Assembly (NCBI GenBank): GCA_030220185.1
Contig: JASPKZ010000426.1
Span: 186,001-250,000, forward strand
Direction: 5' to 3'
Length of the DNA stretch: 64,000 bases
Source: Diploptera punctata
Lineage: Eukaryota; Arthropoda; Insecta; Blattodea; Blaberidae
The translations under genes and the position numbers were made by a program. The notes below the pieces were generated by a model. It had not been told where the DNA came from. It was given only the letters and a program-made list of their open reading frames with translations, and ran no database searches. Position 1 is the first letter of the stretch, and the number at the start of each line of letters is the position of its first letter. This document shows positions 46,601 through 57,560 of this stretch, piece after piece.

Positions 46601-47428
46601 TTGAAATGGCGATACAAAAGTTGAAGATGAATAAAGCATCAGGCTCAGATGAGACCCCAGCAGAACTAATAAAATCAAGGGGAGAAAAATTGATGGACAA
46701 GATAAGCCGGTTAATTATATTAGGTAGATGATTATAAGGGTCACTAGTGATCTTGTATTTGACCATATTATAATAATAGTCTTTATCTACGAAAACGATC
46801 CTATTTCCTTTGTCGGTTTTAATGTAGAAGCAATCCTTTCTTCGCAAACTATTAATGACTCTTCTATTTGAGATGATATTTTAAATATCATTGTAATTTA
46901 TGGCTCAGATATATTGATGAAATTTTTGTTATTTTTGACACAAGAAATGTAATGTAAAGGAATTTCTTGATTTGTTAAATGACAGATTTCCCAATATAAG
47001 TTTTACAAATGAAAAAAAATAAAGAATGGAAGGTTGCCTTTTTCTGGTCATTTTAATAATTAGAAAAGATAGATTGGAATCTACAGGCAGGAAACTAGTA
47101 CATTTCGTTATATCACTGCTGACTCATCATTGTACACAACATGAAATGGCTAGTTTCAATTTATTAGTTCACCGACTTCATATCTTTCCGTTAAGTAGGA
47201 ATTGTAGAGAATTCTAAACCATTAAATATATATATAATGGTTTTAATGAAAATATTATTGATAATTTAATTCGATAGTTCAAATTAAAAAATAAATGATT
47301 CCATGACCTACCAGTCGGCTATTGATAAATAAGATTAATTTTGTAAATATATTGTATGCCCCCTCTTTAACTAGATGTTTGAGCATTAGATACTAAATTT
47401 GTTTGTACTTCCGGCCCGTCGTTAAATA

Positions 47429-48965
47429 CACTGCTCAAAACAATTAGAGGAACACTATGAAATATGCAAATATTTTTTCATTGGATAAAGGTACAAACAC
47501 ATGAAATTAATAAAGTACATTATTTGTGGTTATTTATTTATTTATTGCTCATGTCAGTAAAAACAAATGAATAACGCGACAATTAACTTTTCAAATAATT
47601 CCGCTATGTAAGAAATTGAATCTTGTGCTTATTTTGCAAAGTTAAACACTCGTTATATAGAGTTAGTATCGTGTATGGCCTCCACGACATTCGAAGACAC
47701 TTTGGCCCTTCGTGGCATGCTCCCAATAAGATTCTGGATTTCCTCTTGCGGGATATTCTCCCATTCCTCCTTCAGAGCATCTCCAAGTTGCAGAGTTTGT
47801 GGAGCTTGATGCCGGTTCCTGACCTTCCTGTCTAGAAGATCCCACAAGTGTTCAATAGGGTTGAGGTCTGGGCTGACCGCTGGCCACTCCATTACCTCAA
47901 TTTCATTCCTCCTCAGGAAATCCCTGGTGACAGCCGCAGAATGTGCCCTGGCATTATCCTGCATAAACAGAAATCCAGGGCCTACTCCAATGGCAGCAGG
48001 TACTACATGCTCTTCCAGAACGTGCTCGATATACCGGACAGCATTCAGTCGCTGGGGAACAAGTACAAGGTCCGTACGATTGTTGTACATAACTCCGGCC
48101 CACACCATTATGGAACCTCCTCTGAATATATCAATTTCCTGTACAGCCTCTGCAGAAAATCTTTCTCCTGGCCGTCCCCACACCCTCAATCGACCATCAC
48201 AACGTGTAAGACGATACCTGGATTCGTCCGAGAAGAGCACAGACTCCCACTGTTTCAGGTTCCAATCACCATGGTTTTCAGCATACGTACGTCTTGCTGC
48301 CTTGTGCCCATTTGTTAAGCGTGTTTTTTTAACGGGCCTTTTTGGACGAATATTCTCTTTCCTTAATCTGTTACTTATGGTTTGGTCTGAAACCCGGATT
48401 CCGCAAGCCATATGAAGGTCATTCTGCAGTTTTTTGTAGTTTTTGTACGCTGTCGAAGAGCAGAAAGAACAACGTATCTGTCATCCTGGGGGCTTGTTTT
48501 AAATTTACGGGCCTTGCCACGTCTTCTACAATACTGACCTGTCTCTCTGTGCCTGTTGCGTAACCTGGGCACCATGGAAGGAGAAACCCCAAGCTCTCTA
48601 GCCACTTGTCGCAGAGATTGACCTTGTCGTAAAAGATGTAGAGCATGATACACTTCAAACTCATTTAAATGCCTCATTTTATCAGAGACTTCAATAAACA
48701 AGGCAATAATCAACATTCGTCACTAAAGCAACATCAGGAAGCTTACCAAATAGAAATGGCCAGCGCCTTCCAAAATAAAAAAATTCTCTATATTTGTTAT
48801 TTGAGTTAATTTCTCTGTATTTAGGCCATGGATCTTTAAAATTTGTATCCAATGATAAAATTAATAATTCAATCTACATATTGTCCAACTTTCAGCATCA
48901 CAGCTTTAAAAAACAATTACTTATTCAATTTATTACAAGTGTTCCTCTAATTGTTTTGAGCAGTG
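47429..48965 (-). mobile_element. Tc1-like element, subfamily 2, young copy
   Basis: Perfect 27-bp terminal inverted repeats (47429-47455 and 48939-48965, beginning CACTGCTCAAAACAATTAGA) flanked by target TA (47427-47428, 48966-48967). Removing it rejoins the Penelope-like frame. 1537 bp with a nearly intact transposase on the minus strand. The perfect ends and few coding lesions make it the youngest DNA transposon in the window. Confidence 0.96.
47653..48678 (-). pseudogene. Tc1-like transposase, nearly intact (two frameshifts)
   Basis: Start MRHLNEFEVYHALHLLRQGQ at 48678. First helix-turn-helix SLRQVARELGVSPSMVPRLR; GRPR-like hook degraded to RRGKARKFKTS; second helix-turn-helix from DDRYVVLSALRQRT to SDQTISNRLR. 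DDE catalytic domain: VLFSDESRY (first Asp), FMQDNARAHSA (second Asp) and SPDLNPIEHLWD (Glu), a D-D34E arrangement. Two single-base frameshifts are seen. One is in the A-run near 48435, where ...TTKN must shift to LQNDLHMACG. One is near the end, where MPRRAKVSS leads to VVEAIHD although the next frame reads ECRGGHTRY, the family's usual terminus. All catalytic residues are kept, so loss of function is recent. An upstream Met at 48716 is not needed. Confidence 0.93.
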
Positions 48966-49325
48966 TAGTATTCTCGGAAAACCTAAGATATAGTTGATTA
49001 TTTTAAATTCGGAATTTATGAGATCGAGTGTATAAACTGTGATAAGAAGTATGCTGGGCAAACAAGATATATTTTAACCAGTTATTTAATGAGCATATTG
49101 CACATTTTAGATTGAATAGAATTGTTAAATCTGCGATTGCTCAAAATATTTCTGATCACGGTCACATTATTGATAAAAATTATCTCATACTGTTTTGATC
49201 GGTCATTAATTTTAAGTTCTTTGATGTCCTTGAATGTTTAAAAATTTATAAAAGCAAATATAAAATTACGAATAACGACAGGGCCTATTCCAGTCAGCGC
49301 CCACTTTTCGTTAATTAAAAGAGAA

Positions 49326-49900
49326 GAAGATTAGTTTCATGATGTCAATGTGATTTGAAATAAATTATGTCATATGACATCGTTTGTTTTTATCTGATTT
49401 TTGGTTTACACATTTTAGTTTGTTTGTCTTCAGTCAATATTAAGTCTTGATATTGATAGCGTCGCTACAGAAATGCGCTGACTTATCTTCTTAAATGGGT
49501 GATTTGCGTTTATATGTATATATATATATATATATAATTTCATCCTGCATATACTTGTGATCATAATAGTTCTAAAGCGCCCAACCGATTTTCATGAAAA
49601 TTTGTACCTATAGGTTTTCAGGTTGAGAATGTGTTTAGTCACTATGTACTGTGGTTTGAAACCAGTAGGTGTAAGAGTTAACCAGAAACTTATATTCGCT
49701 CTAGCGGTTGCCACGTTCTTTGTTTTACAACGAAACTCCGTATGTCCTAATTAAATAAACAGAAGTAGGTATTATTCAAAAACCAGCGAAATCCGTCAGT
49801 CAGAAGTAGGAGTTTGCCTGAAATTCTAAATTAAACATCGACTTTAGCATCAGCCATGTATGGTTTATCGCAGTTTATACCATAATGTAAAAAAATGAAA
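49326..49900. other. AT-rich, unassigned, with (TA)n at 49516-49537
   Basis: Contains CCCAACCGATTTTCATGAAA, a motif common in arthropod interspersed repeats. Otherwise nothing recognised. Confidence 0.4.
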
Positions 49901-49920
49901 AAAAAATAGTACAACAGTAT

Positions 49921-49922
49921 TG

Positions 49923-49965
<43 letters not shown>

Positions 49966-50115
49966 AGTACATTCACGAATTTTGACCATTTGTTGACCTG
50001 TTTCGTCCTCAAGAGAATCACCATCCAATAGTCTTTTGAGTGGACGTCCTGGTCTTCTTCCTGCAGGTTGATAGCTTAACATTTGTTTGGGTATCCTGTG
50101 ATTGTACTCCCGCTA
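49921..50115 (-). mobile_element. LINE 3'-end fragment with (ATG)n tail (tail family C)
   Basis: The minus strand reads HRIPKQMLSYQPAGRRPGRP, LKRLLDGDSLEDETG, a stop after a Met run, i.e. C-terminal tail codons followed by (ATG)14-15 at 49922-49965. A 3' microsatellite tail and near-total 5' truncation are typical of some LINE clades. Shares IPKQ-L-YQP-GRR--GRP with 55075-55190. Confidence 0.7.
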
Positions 50116-50654
50116 AAATATATCCGCCTAATTTCACAATTAACAAACGATTTTCACTCCCCGTAAAATAATATGTTAAGAATGAAAACGTTTTTAATAC
50201 TAACTTGACAGGTGACGAATCTAAAGAAACCAAACGTCCTGTTGTCTCTAAATAATATTTAATAAAACAAGTTCTAACTGATTCCTCTAAATAATTAATT
50301 AACGTCTCCATGCATTCAAATTCTAAGAAACGGTGTTGTTAAGTACATATGAATGATATACATGTAGAAATATTACAGCATTACATATCTGTGGCGAACT
50401 GGGTTACATTTGAGGAATTCTCGGAGGCGCACACCTCAATCCGAAGACACATGCGATTGACAAATAATATTTATTGTAATATAAATTAATAAATTGTGCT
50501 AATTTATGGGTAAGGGAACGTTATACTCATAGGAATAGTTGTTTTCTTGGGGGAACTCTACCATGCAAGTAGGCCACTATTCTGTTCTGTGATTTTTGAT
50601 ACTAAATATTTCGACCAGAAGCATCTGCGTATGCGCTAAATTTAAAATACAATT
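50116..50654. other. No gene recognised
   Basis: AT-rich sequence between the LINE tail and the R600 repeat. An open frame at 50018-50311 has no family features beyond the LINE tail. Confidence 0.4.
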
Positions 50655-51242
50655 TTTGTGCGATAGTGCGTTTTGTGGTATTTACAGCAATGGCGATCAT
50701 GATTGAATGTTCAACTTCCTACATTTCGGGGTTGCCAACCTAAAAAACTATACTGTAATATTACATTTACACCCACGTGCGGGAAGTAAAACCACTGCCC
50801 TCTATGTATACTATGTGCAATTATATAAACAATATCCAAAAGGTAGTGTTAATATACATTATACGAAACAAATCAATGCATTTTAAATGAACTGAACTTT
50901 ATATGAAACAATTTAAAACAATAAATACGTACTTGCGGCCATGTTATCAATAATTGTTCTCAAGGCCTACTGTTGTATCAACTAATAAACATTGCCCACA
51001 CTGTTAACGTTAGTCAATTGTTTATAATGAACGCAAATATTTCCAACAAAGATGTTATTATTTTACTATTATTTATTCTTTTGAAAACACCATCGCGCAA
51101 AACAATAATGTATAACGCACGTTTCTGAAGTGATTTACAGAATCTCGGAAATTAAAAAGCTCGCTATCGCTAGGTTTTTAAACTTTTTTCTCAATTCTGT
51201 AAAAACCACTTCCCAACCTCGCATCGTAATACACTATTTAGG
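50655..51242 (-). repeat. Unclassified 600-bp repeat (R600), copy 2
   Basis: Inverse match of 15797-16391 end to end, with scattered substitutions and small gaps. Shared blocks include GTGCGATAGTGCGTTTTGTG, CATTTCGGGGTTGCCAACC, CCCACGTGCGGGAAGTAAAA, AACATTGCCCACACTGTTAA and CTCGCTATCGCTAGGTTTTT. No open frame. Confidence 0.8.
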
Positions 51243-53842
51243 ACCTATAGAAAAATAAATCCAACACTCTCCACTCCTGTTCCCTCCCCACAATCTCATT
51301 TCAACTTCATTCATTCATTTCCTCACCTTTCACTTCATCTCATGTCAGGTGAAAAATAGCCTGGTTTTAAGAAAAACAAGTGTTTAAAATAAGTGGTTGC
51401 GGTGATCTAATGAGGCACGCTAATCATGTACCTCCTCATGATTCTGAGCTTATGTGTCAACTTAGGGCATACTAGGCTTAAAAGAAGGGTTGCAGAAGCC
51501 CGTCCTTGAGGCCTTGGGCCTTGCGAAAATAAATGACTTTTGAGTCATGTGGGTGAATGCTTGATGTGTGTCGAACCAGGAACTCCGTAAGAGACTACAA
51601 ATTACCGTAGAGTAGATTTAATCTCATTCATTCCAGAGAATGAAGATGGGTAATGCAATGAAACTGAAATAAGATTTCCGTGATAGGGACTTAAACTCGG
51701 CACTCATCTCTAATAATCTAATCTATTTACATCGCTCTGAATAAATAGTTTTTATTTAAATATGTGTACTTTTAAACTGTTAGATGATCATAGTTGTAAT
51801 AAGAGTGTTCGTAGCAATAATAGTAGCAGTGTTATTTTATTTAAGACAGATCGTTAGCGTCGTAATTCAAAACTGGGCATGAAAAAGAAAACTTTTCTTG
51901 GATGTCACCTAATTTCACGATTAAGTTATTTTATGTCCAGTAAAATTTTTATGCAAGAAGTACAATTTTATTTATATCAGAATTAATTTTTAGCTCTGAA
52001 AACAAAAATCAACTGGCATCGGCTAGGTTTAAAATGAGGTGCTATTAATTAGTATACCAGAATCGACAACTATTAAATAAGTCGTTATTCACTAATCAAA
52101 TTGTTGTTTAAATTTTATAATACGCTACTTTCCTTTAAGTCGTTCGAAAAATTAAATTAATGGTGTTCATAGATTTTTTCAAATTTTAATCGTTCACAAA
52201 TATAATTTTTTTCGTTTACAAATGCAGTAAATATGATATGATTTTAGAGCCAACCAAAGATTGTCCACTACTTTTTTAAACGTACGACGCGTGTGTAAGC
52301 AAAGAACACTTAAACTGTGTTTTGCGGGCTTTACTATTTGTCGCTATTTGAGGAAGGAAATGCCCAGGACTGGTTTAAGACAACTATAGTACCTCCTATA
52401 TTTCTGAGAGTGTGGAATGAGTAGAGAGGACTCAACGGAGGCTTCTTATCTTGTCTTGGAATCAATTGAAAACTCTACATGAAAAAGGATTTAAGTATGT
52501 TCTCTGCACTTGCGTCTCTTGCCAGGCTATTGGCGAAGGGACATAGATTATTATACATGCATAACTGGAGTTTTACAATGTGGCACTTACATCCTATTCC
52601 ATGTGGAGTCTTCAATTGTGCTTCTACAATTTCGCATCCGTGACTTTACTGTTAGGTCTCTCCTTCCAGGACCGTGCCTAATGCTTTTCCACCATTGGGG
52701 TTTACCAATGCGCTCCCCCAGTAGTGACGAATGATACTTAGAGAAAATATTGTAATTAGCTACGACATTTTTCCCCTTTGCTGCCAAGATATATTACGTT
52801 ATATAGAAATGAGAGTTATGAAGTGAAAGAAATACACAACTCGGTATTGCATATAAGAGAAATTAGCAGGATAATCTTAAGTAGGATAGTACCGGGGTTT
52901 GATGCCAAATCCTTCTGAATGCCAATCCAGCGTGTTAGCTAAGATTCATCTTGCTCGACTCCCCACTGTCTAAAACGAAGAATATATCAAGGAGTATTTT
53001 TTTGAATGTTCGAATGTAAATTAATTAAATCGAAGACATTTACCTGGTTATAGAGGAGATGCAGATAAGTAATTTGGATCAGCAAATATTCAGCCTCAGA
53101 GACAAAATATATCTGAATTTTAATTTCTTAAATGCGTGTATAATAATTCAATATTAAAATTAAACGGTGGTATGGGATGGAGTGCGATATCTTCAGACTC
53201 TAATTAGGTATTTGATTATATCTAACTATGAGATCTAATGATTCGTATTTTCAAAATTTATTTTTAAAATGTTACTTATTCTTTGTTGCTAACCTTACAC
53301 ATTATATAAAAGGTAGATTTTGAAAACGCACTTTTTGAAATTTGAATTTCACTTAATTCATAATTAGGGTCCGAAGTCATTTTGTACCATTCCATATATT
53401 TATTTCACTTTAATACTGGATTGTGAATATCAAATATAATAAACTCAAAACTGATATTTTGTCCGAGCTCCTGTGTCCACTATCTCGAATTGTATGCAAC
53501 AATATATAACTCGATTTTCTCTCTTTTTTCATTTACACTCTATACACTGTGTGACATAACGAACAATTTTCTTGGAGTTCGAAATAATTATCTTCAACCA
53601 TTCTCCTTGCTAAGATGTTAAGTAAATTTAGAATAATATATAATGAAGCAAAGATAACAGTTTTATATTTCACCTAAAAAGTAATTAACTCTGTTGCATA
53701 GGGAAATTAAGAATTTGTCAAATGCTATGGGTAGTTTTTTTACCTAACATATCCTTCAAATTATGGTGAGCACTTTTACAAGACTTCAAGAAAAATACAT
53801 TTAGTTAAGCTAGCACAAAGACAAGAAAATCAGAACATCTCC
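51243..53842. other. AT-rich, no gene recognised; two tRNA-like relics
   Basis: Weak tRNA-like blocks on the minus strand at about 52885-52975 (TTAGCTAACACGCTGG and GGCATCAAACCCCGG) and about 51680-51730 (GAGTTTAAGTCCC) may be SINE heads. No transposase, RT or exon recognised. The stretch 52520-52735 encodes open frames on both strands without family features. Confidence 0.4.
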
Positions 53843-54165
53843 ATGACGCTACTTGCCTACCAGCCGGCTGCTGGCGTCACATCTATCTGATTAATCAGAG
53901 ACGTAGACTATCATCTAGCTAGAATAGGGGTGATAAGTGATCAGGATGTAGGTTCCACAGCATTTACAGCTGGCTTTCTCAACTTGGAGCCGCTAATTAT
54001 TGCAGCTACCTAAATTCTTCAAGATGCTGGGTGAACACCGGTCCCATACTGGTCAAAATTCAATGAGAGAATTTCTTCCCCTATGAGGACTTGAATCAGC
54101 GCAAGTTCCATAGTTTTGCGCCAAGATATCACGCATAATTACTCTGCTACGGCGGCGCGGAAAAT
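53843..54165 (-). mobile_element. SINE2, tRNA-headed, most complete copy
   Basis: On the minus strand the head near 54160 reads GCCGTAGCAGAGTAATTATG (A box-like) and GCGCTGATTCAAGTCC (B box-like). The body follows with GTATGGGACCGGTGTTCACC, then GAGAAAGCCAGCTG, and the far end GCCAGCAGCCGGCTGGTAGG. Copies at 57361-57560 (opposite strand) and 12790-12965 (partial) support a dispersed family. Confidence 0.65.
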
Positions 54166-55020
54166 CAGAATAACATCAAAATATTTTTGGAAAGAACTTG
54201 CACAGGAATTAGTCTACACGTTCACAGAATTCCAATTGAAATTAAAATTAATGTTACCTTTAAAAAATAGAAAAGTGAAAAGGCCATTTGACTGCGGGGA
54301 GCCTAAATGAAGGAAAGTTTTTATAATTATCAAGACTACAATTTAATAGGAAGTAATAACATGTATTTCACTTTTTTTAGTGCATTATTAAACTGGGAAG
54401 TCGAGAAAAGGATAATTTAAGAACCTTATAAAAGCTTAATTTAAAAAGGGTTCTACACAATGGAAGTTTGAGGAAAGTTCTAAAGTAACTGGAGTGGGTA
54501 TGCTCCCCGGGAAGTAGGAATATGATAGGCGGGAGACTCGGTCCGGAATTCCGGTACCCGCTACCCGGCCAATCAATACGCACAGCGCTTCGCCGACCGG
54601 GGAACAGTGCCTTGAAAATCGCGCTGTACAACTTAAGTCTTACATCATTTATTGAAAATTGACTGCAATGCATTCTACTACGCATGATCATACTCTGAAC
54701 TTTGGAATTTTATTTCCTGTTACACTAGATACTACAGATAACAATTCCAGTAGAAAATATTTGAATCCTATATTATTTATTACAAATTGACTGTAATGTA
54801 AATATATTACGGATTATCGTTATCAAAATATTAGAAATTAAATTACTACTATACAACATGGTGGAATCAAAATTTCCAATTTAATGTTAGGGCGAAGGAA
54901 CTTCAAGAATGAAGGGAGTAATAATATGTCTTAGGTAATCATCCGCGGAAGAGAAAAACGATGAAAATATTGATCTAGTATATCCGTATCCAACATATAT
55001 CCACTGTACGATTTTAAAGA
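54166..55020. other. No gene recognised
   Basis: Contains a GC-richer patch at 54510-54605 (GGTACCCGCTACCCGGCC). Open frames 54116-54310 and 54377-54691 have no family features. Confidence 0.4.
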
Positions 55021-55021
55021 T

Positions 55022-55197
55022 ATAACAATGATGATGATAATAATAATATTCTTCTTCTTCTTCTTCTTCTGTTCATGTGATAGACTTAGTGGTCTGTAAC
55101 GGTCTCAATCCAATGTTTGAAGGGTCTGCCCAAAGATCTCTTGTCTGGTGGCTGGTAATTTAAGATTTGACGTGGTATTCTTATTCTGCTCATAATA

Positions 55198-55239
<42 letters not shown>

Positions 55240-55240
55240 T
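55022..55240 (-). mobile_element. LINE 3'-end fragment flanked by microsatellites (tail family C)
   Basis: The minus strand reads SRIRIPRQILNYQPPDKRSL, GRPFKHWIETVTDH, a stop, then Asn-Arg codons merging into (AGA/AAT)n at 55026-55070. On its 5' side lies (AAT)n at 55192-55240. Homologous in pattern to 49921-50115. Only about 35 codons of coding sequence remain. Confidence 0.7.
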
Positions 55241-55574
55241 TGATAATGCAATGTATAACGATAATAATGTAGGCCTATACGTATATACCCAATACTTTCC
55301 GCATTGGAACAACGGTGCTCCCAAGTGAGTTCCTTGAACTATCTAATTTTGATTACGCTTATATCCTTATAGCTGTCAACGAATGGCATGAGGTCAGCAC
55401 ATCGCCTCAATGAGACATTACTTAGATGGGGAAAGTTGGTTAAATGTTGCTCAGAGGCACTAATTTAGGCTTGATATACTTTAACGAGCCCGATAATCTT
55501 AAGACTCGGAACCCAAGGCTTAAAAATCCCTACCGCAGGACTTTGCCTCTTGGATTTTTCTATCCTGAAAATCT

Positions 55575-55603
55575 ACCCACCCCGGGCGGATTTGAACCCG
55601 CTG

Positions 55604-55658
<55 letters not shown>

Positions 55659-55673
55659 AACTACTACTACTAT

Positions 55674-55717
<44 letters not shown>

Positions 55718-55738
55718 ATAATAATGATAGAAATAATA
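55575..55738. repeat. (CTA)n microsatellite preceded by an inverse B box
   Basis: About 45 CTA units with few interruptions (55603-55718), ending in AAT units. Immediately before it, CGGATTTGAACCCGCTG contains a perfect inverse B box (GGTTCAAATCC on the minus strand), suggesting a SINE relic whose end is the microsatellite. Frames through it are Thr or Leu runs only. Confidence 0.85.
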
Positions 55739-55795
55739 GTAGTTTAATTTAAACTGGAAGAGATAAGCGCGTGTATATATATACACACACACACA

Positions 55796-57275
55796 CATGG
55801 TGAAAATTATTTAAACCGACAAACTCTGGGAGGTTGTAGGGGACACCAAAACAAATATTTTTCCCTAATGCCGTTTTTTCCTATGAGGATTATTTACACC
55901 GGTAGAGGGCGTATTACGCTCTTCAGTTGTCATGACTGCAACTGCTGTTGATGGTAGGAATTGTTTTGTCCACTAGTGTAGTAGTGAATTATATCTGTTT
56001 ACTAATGGAGCGATACACCTGGAGTGAGTACACTGATATGGTTGGTGCATACTATGTAGCGCACCACAACGGATGAGCTGCACAGCGGGTTTATCAACAA
56101 CAATATCCTAATCGCCGTATCCTGCATCATACGACGTTTACTGCTGTATAACAACGTCTGCGTGAGACCGGATCATTTAGCAGATTATCTGGACAGGGAC
56201 GCCGTCGCACAGTAAGAACGCTGCGATTTGAGGAAGGTATCCTGCTGCATGTGGAGCGAGATCCTTCAATCAGCACTCGTGCAATTGCGCGTAACATGGG
56301 GACGAATCAGACGAATGTAAGAATCGTCCTTCATGAACAATTCTTACATCCATTTCACTTACAGCGTGTCCACAACCTGGGACCAGTAAATTATGCACCC
56401 AGAGCACAGTTTTCGCAGTGGTACCTGGAACAGTGTCAGATGCATCCTACATTTACATCCTCTGTGTTGTTTACAGGTGAAGCAACGTTTGGGCGTGATG
56501 GAGTCTTCAACATGCACAATGCGCATGCTTGAAATGAGGATAACCCACATGCCACAGTTACTCACGCACATCAATTGCGGTTCTTCGTTAATGTGTGGGC
56601 CGGTGTTGTTGGGGACTGTAATTGGGCCATATATCCTACCTAGGCCATTAAATGGCAGGCACTATTACAATGTTCTCGCCAGAGCATTGTCAGAATTGCT
56701 GGAAGACGTCCCGCTCCCTACAAGACAACGCATGTGGTTCCAACATGACGGGGCGCCTTCACATTTCAGTCGTCGTGTGCGTTGATTCTTGAACCAACGT
56801 TTTCCAGAGAAGTGGATTGGCAGAGGTGGTCCTGTACCATGGCCTGCTCGATCCCCAGCTATGACCTCTGGATTTTTTTTTGTGGGGAGAGATGCGCAAC
56901 CTTGTTTACACAACTCCTGTTGCATCAGAAGAGGATCTGGTTGCCCGGATAGTAGCAGCAGCAGGAGCAATTAACGATACTCCTAGAGTTTTTGCCCGTG
57001 TTAGACAGAACATAATCCGCCGGTGTAACCTTTGTTTACATGTCAATGGAGGAATTTTGAACTGTAATTTAAGTAATTGCGTTGTGTTAATGTGTTGTCT
57101 CTTGATAATAAAAAATGCAAAAGTGTTTGTTGGTTTAATTAATTTGCCGCCAGAAATATCTTCCTCTACCGGTTTAAATAATCCTCATAGGAAAAACTGA
57201 CGTTAGGGAAACATATTTGTTTTGGTGTACCCTACAAGCTCCCAGAGTTTGTCGGTTTAAGTAATTTTCACCCTG
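55796..57275 (+). mobile_element. TIR transposon with DUF4817-type transposase, complete ends
   Basis: Terminal inverted repeats of about 120 bp: left CATGGTGAAAATTATTTAAA, CCGACAAACTCTGGGAGGTT; right is the inverse, starting CAGGGTGAAAATTACTTAAA. Inward both share CACCAAAACAAATAT, CCTATGAGGATTATTTA and CCGGTAGAG. Target TA follows at 57276; the left target lies in a CA/TA microsatellite and is unclear. It carries the transposase pseudogene at 56005-57085. 1480 bp, same architecture as 31031-32509 and 19211-21759. Confidence 0.92.
56005..57085 (+). pseudogene. DUF4817-type transposase pseudogene
   Basis: Start MERYTWSEYTDMVGAYYVAH, then an in-frame stop where Arg is expected (HHNG-stop-AAQRVYQQQYPNR). 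RLRETGSFSRLSGQGRRRTV and RDPSISTRAIARNMGTNQTN form the second helix-turn-helix; LHEQFLHPFHLQRVHNL follows. First catalytic block SSVLFTGEATFGRDGVFNMH: the family form is FTDE-TF, so the first catalytic Asp is Gly here. Then FVNVWAGVVGD in a shifted frame, LLEDVPLPTRQRMWFQHDGA (second Asp), FPEKWIGRGGPVPWPARSPA, FFFVGRDAQPCL with the third acidic residue region degraded, and LVARIVAAAGAINDTPRVFA, RVRQNIIRRCNLC. At least five breaks; inactive. Confidence 0.92.
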
Positions 57276-57318
<43 letters not shown>

Positions 57319-57362
57319 ATGTGTGTGTGTGTGAGTGAGTGTGTGTGTGTGAGTGAGTGTGT
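57276..57362. repeat. (TA)n-(TG)n compound microsatellite
   Basis: TA run (57276-57300) followed by TG/AG repeats to about 57362, directly outside the transposon's right end. Confidence 0.95.
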
Positions 57363-57560
57363 CGCCGGAGTTGTTTAATGTATAATGACTTGGTGCAGAT
57401 CTACGTGGCTTGCGCTGACTCGATTCCCCATGGGGGAATACATTTTCCCATTGAATCATGGCCAATATGGGACCGGTGCCCACCCACCGATAAAATCAAT
57501 TAAGTTAGCTACAATAAGTGGTGGCTCTATGTTGAGAAAGCCAGATATAACGTGATAATA
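57363..57560 (+). mobile_element. SINE2 copy, opposite orientation
   Basis: Shares with 53843-54165 (inverse) GCTTGCGCTGACTCGATTCC (B box side), GGGAATACATTTTCCCATTG, ATATGGGACCGGTGCCCACC and TTGAGAAAGCCAGAT. The tRNA-like head is mostly lost at the microsatellite side. Confidence 0.6.

Larger units (their letters stand above)
42425..46705 (+). mobile_element. LINE family A, copy 3, split by two insertions
   Basis: Plus-strand copy. The 5' leader at 42425-42720 contains CATGCCAAAGGCTCAAATAC, homologous to the leader of copy 1. It is followed by LDKSPLNIVALQEV (42722-42928), the remains of DFNAK near 43090, and a clear block at 43302-43682 (SVRGTDCNSDHHLFRVKI, LTLMRGTNAEDDSEKFELKN). It is interrupted at 43997 by a Tc1-like element and resumes at 46382 (TEQDIEEDNLQTAEI-like). 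It is interrupted again at 46455-46600 and finishes with VEMAIQKLKMNKASGSDETP at 46603-46705, where a Penelope-like element cuts it off. The RT core and tail are lost. Confidence 0.88.
46706..49325 (+). mobile_element. Penelope-like element with inverted 5' part, split by Tc1
   Basis: 46706-46880 reads on the minus strand RRKDCFYIKTDKGNRIVFVD, YYYNMVKYKITSDPYNHLPN, the N-terminal RT region. From 46881 the plus strand gives LWLRYIDEIFVIFD (RT catalytic box), FLDLLNDRFPNISFTNE, then MASFNLLVHRLHIFPLSRN and, after frame breaks, LDTKFVCTSGPSLNT. A Tc1-like element interrupts at 47429-48965. It resumes VVFSENLRYS and the GIY-YIG endonuclease IYEIECINCDKKYAGQT (about 49015-49065), ending near 49318 (YSSQRPLFVN then stop). 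RT plus C-terminal GIY-YIG is diagnostic of endonuclease-positive Penelope elements. Stops and frameshifts make it inactive. Confidence 0.85.

Noticed and set aside
47848..48415. Two long plus-strand frames over the Tc1-like transposase
   Set aside because: They are antisense shadows of a gene with clear catalytic motifs on the minus strand.
55444..55752. Poly-Thr/poly-Leu frames
   Set aside because: They are products of the CTA microsatellite.
57268..57483. Open frame with His-Thr repeats
   Set aside because: It is a translation of the TG/TA microsatellite.
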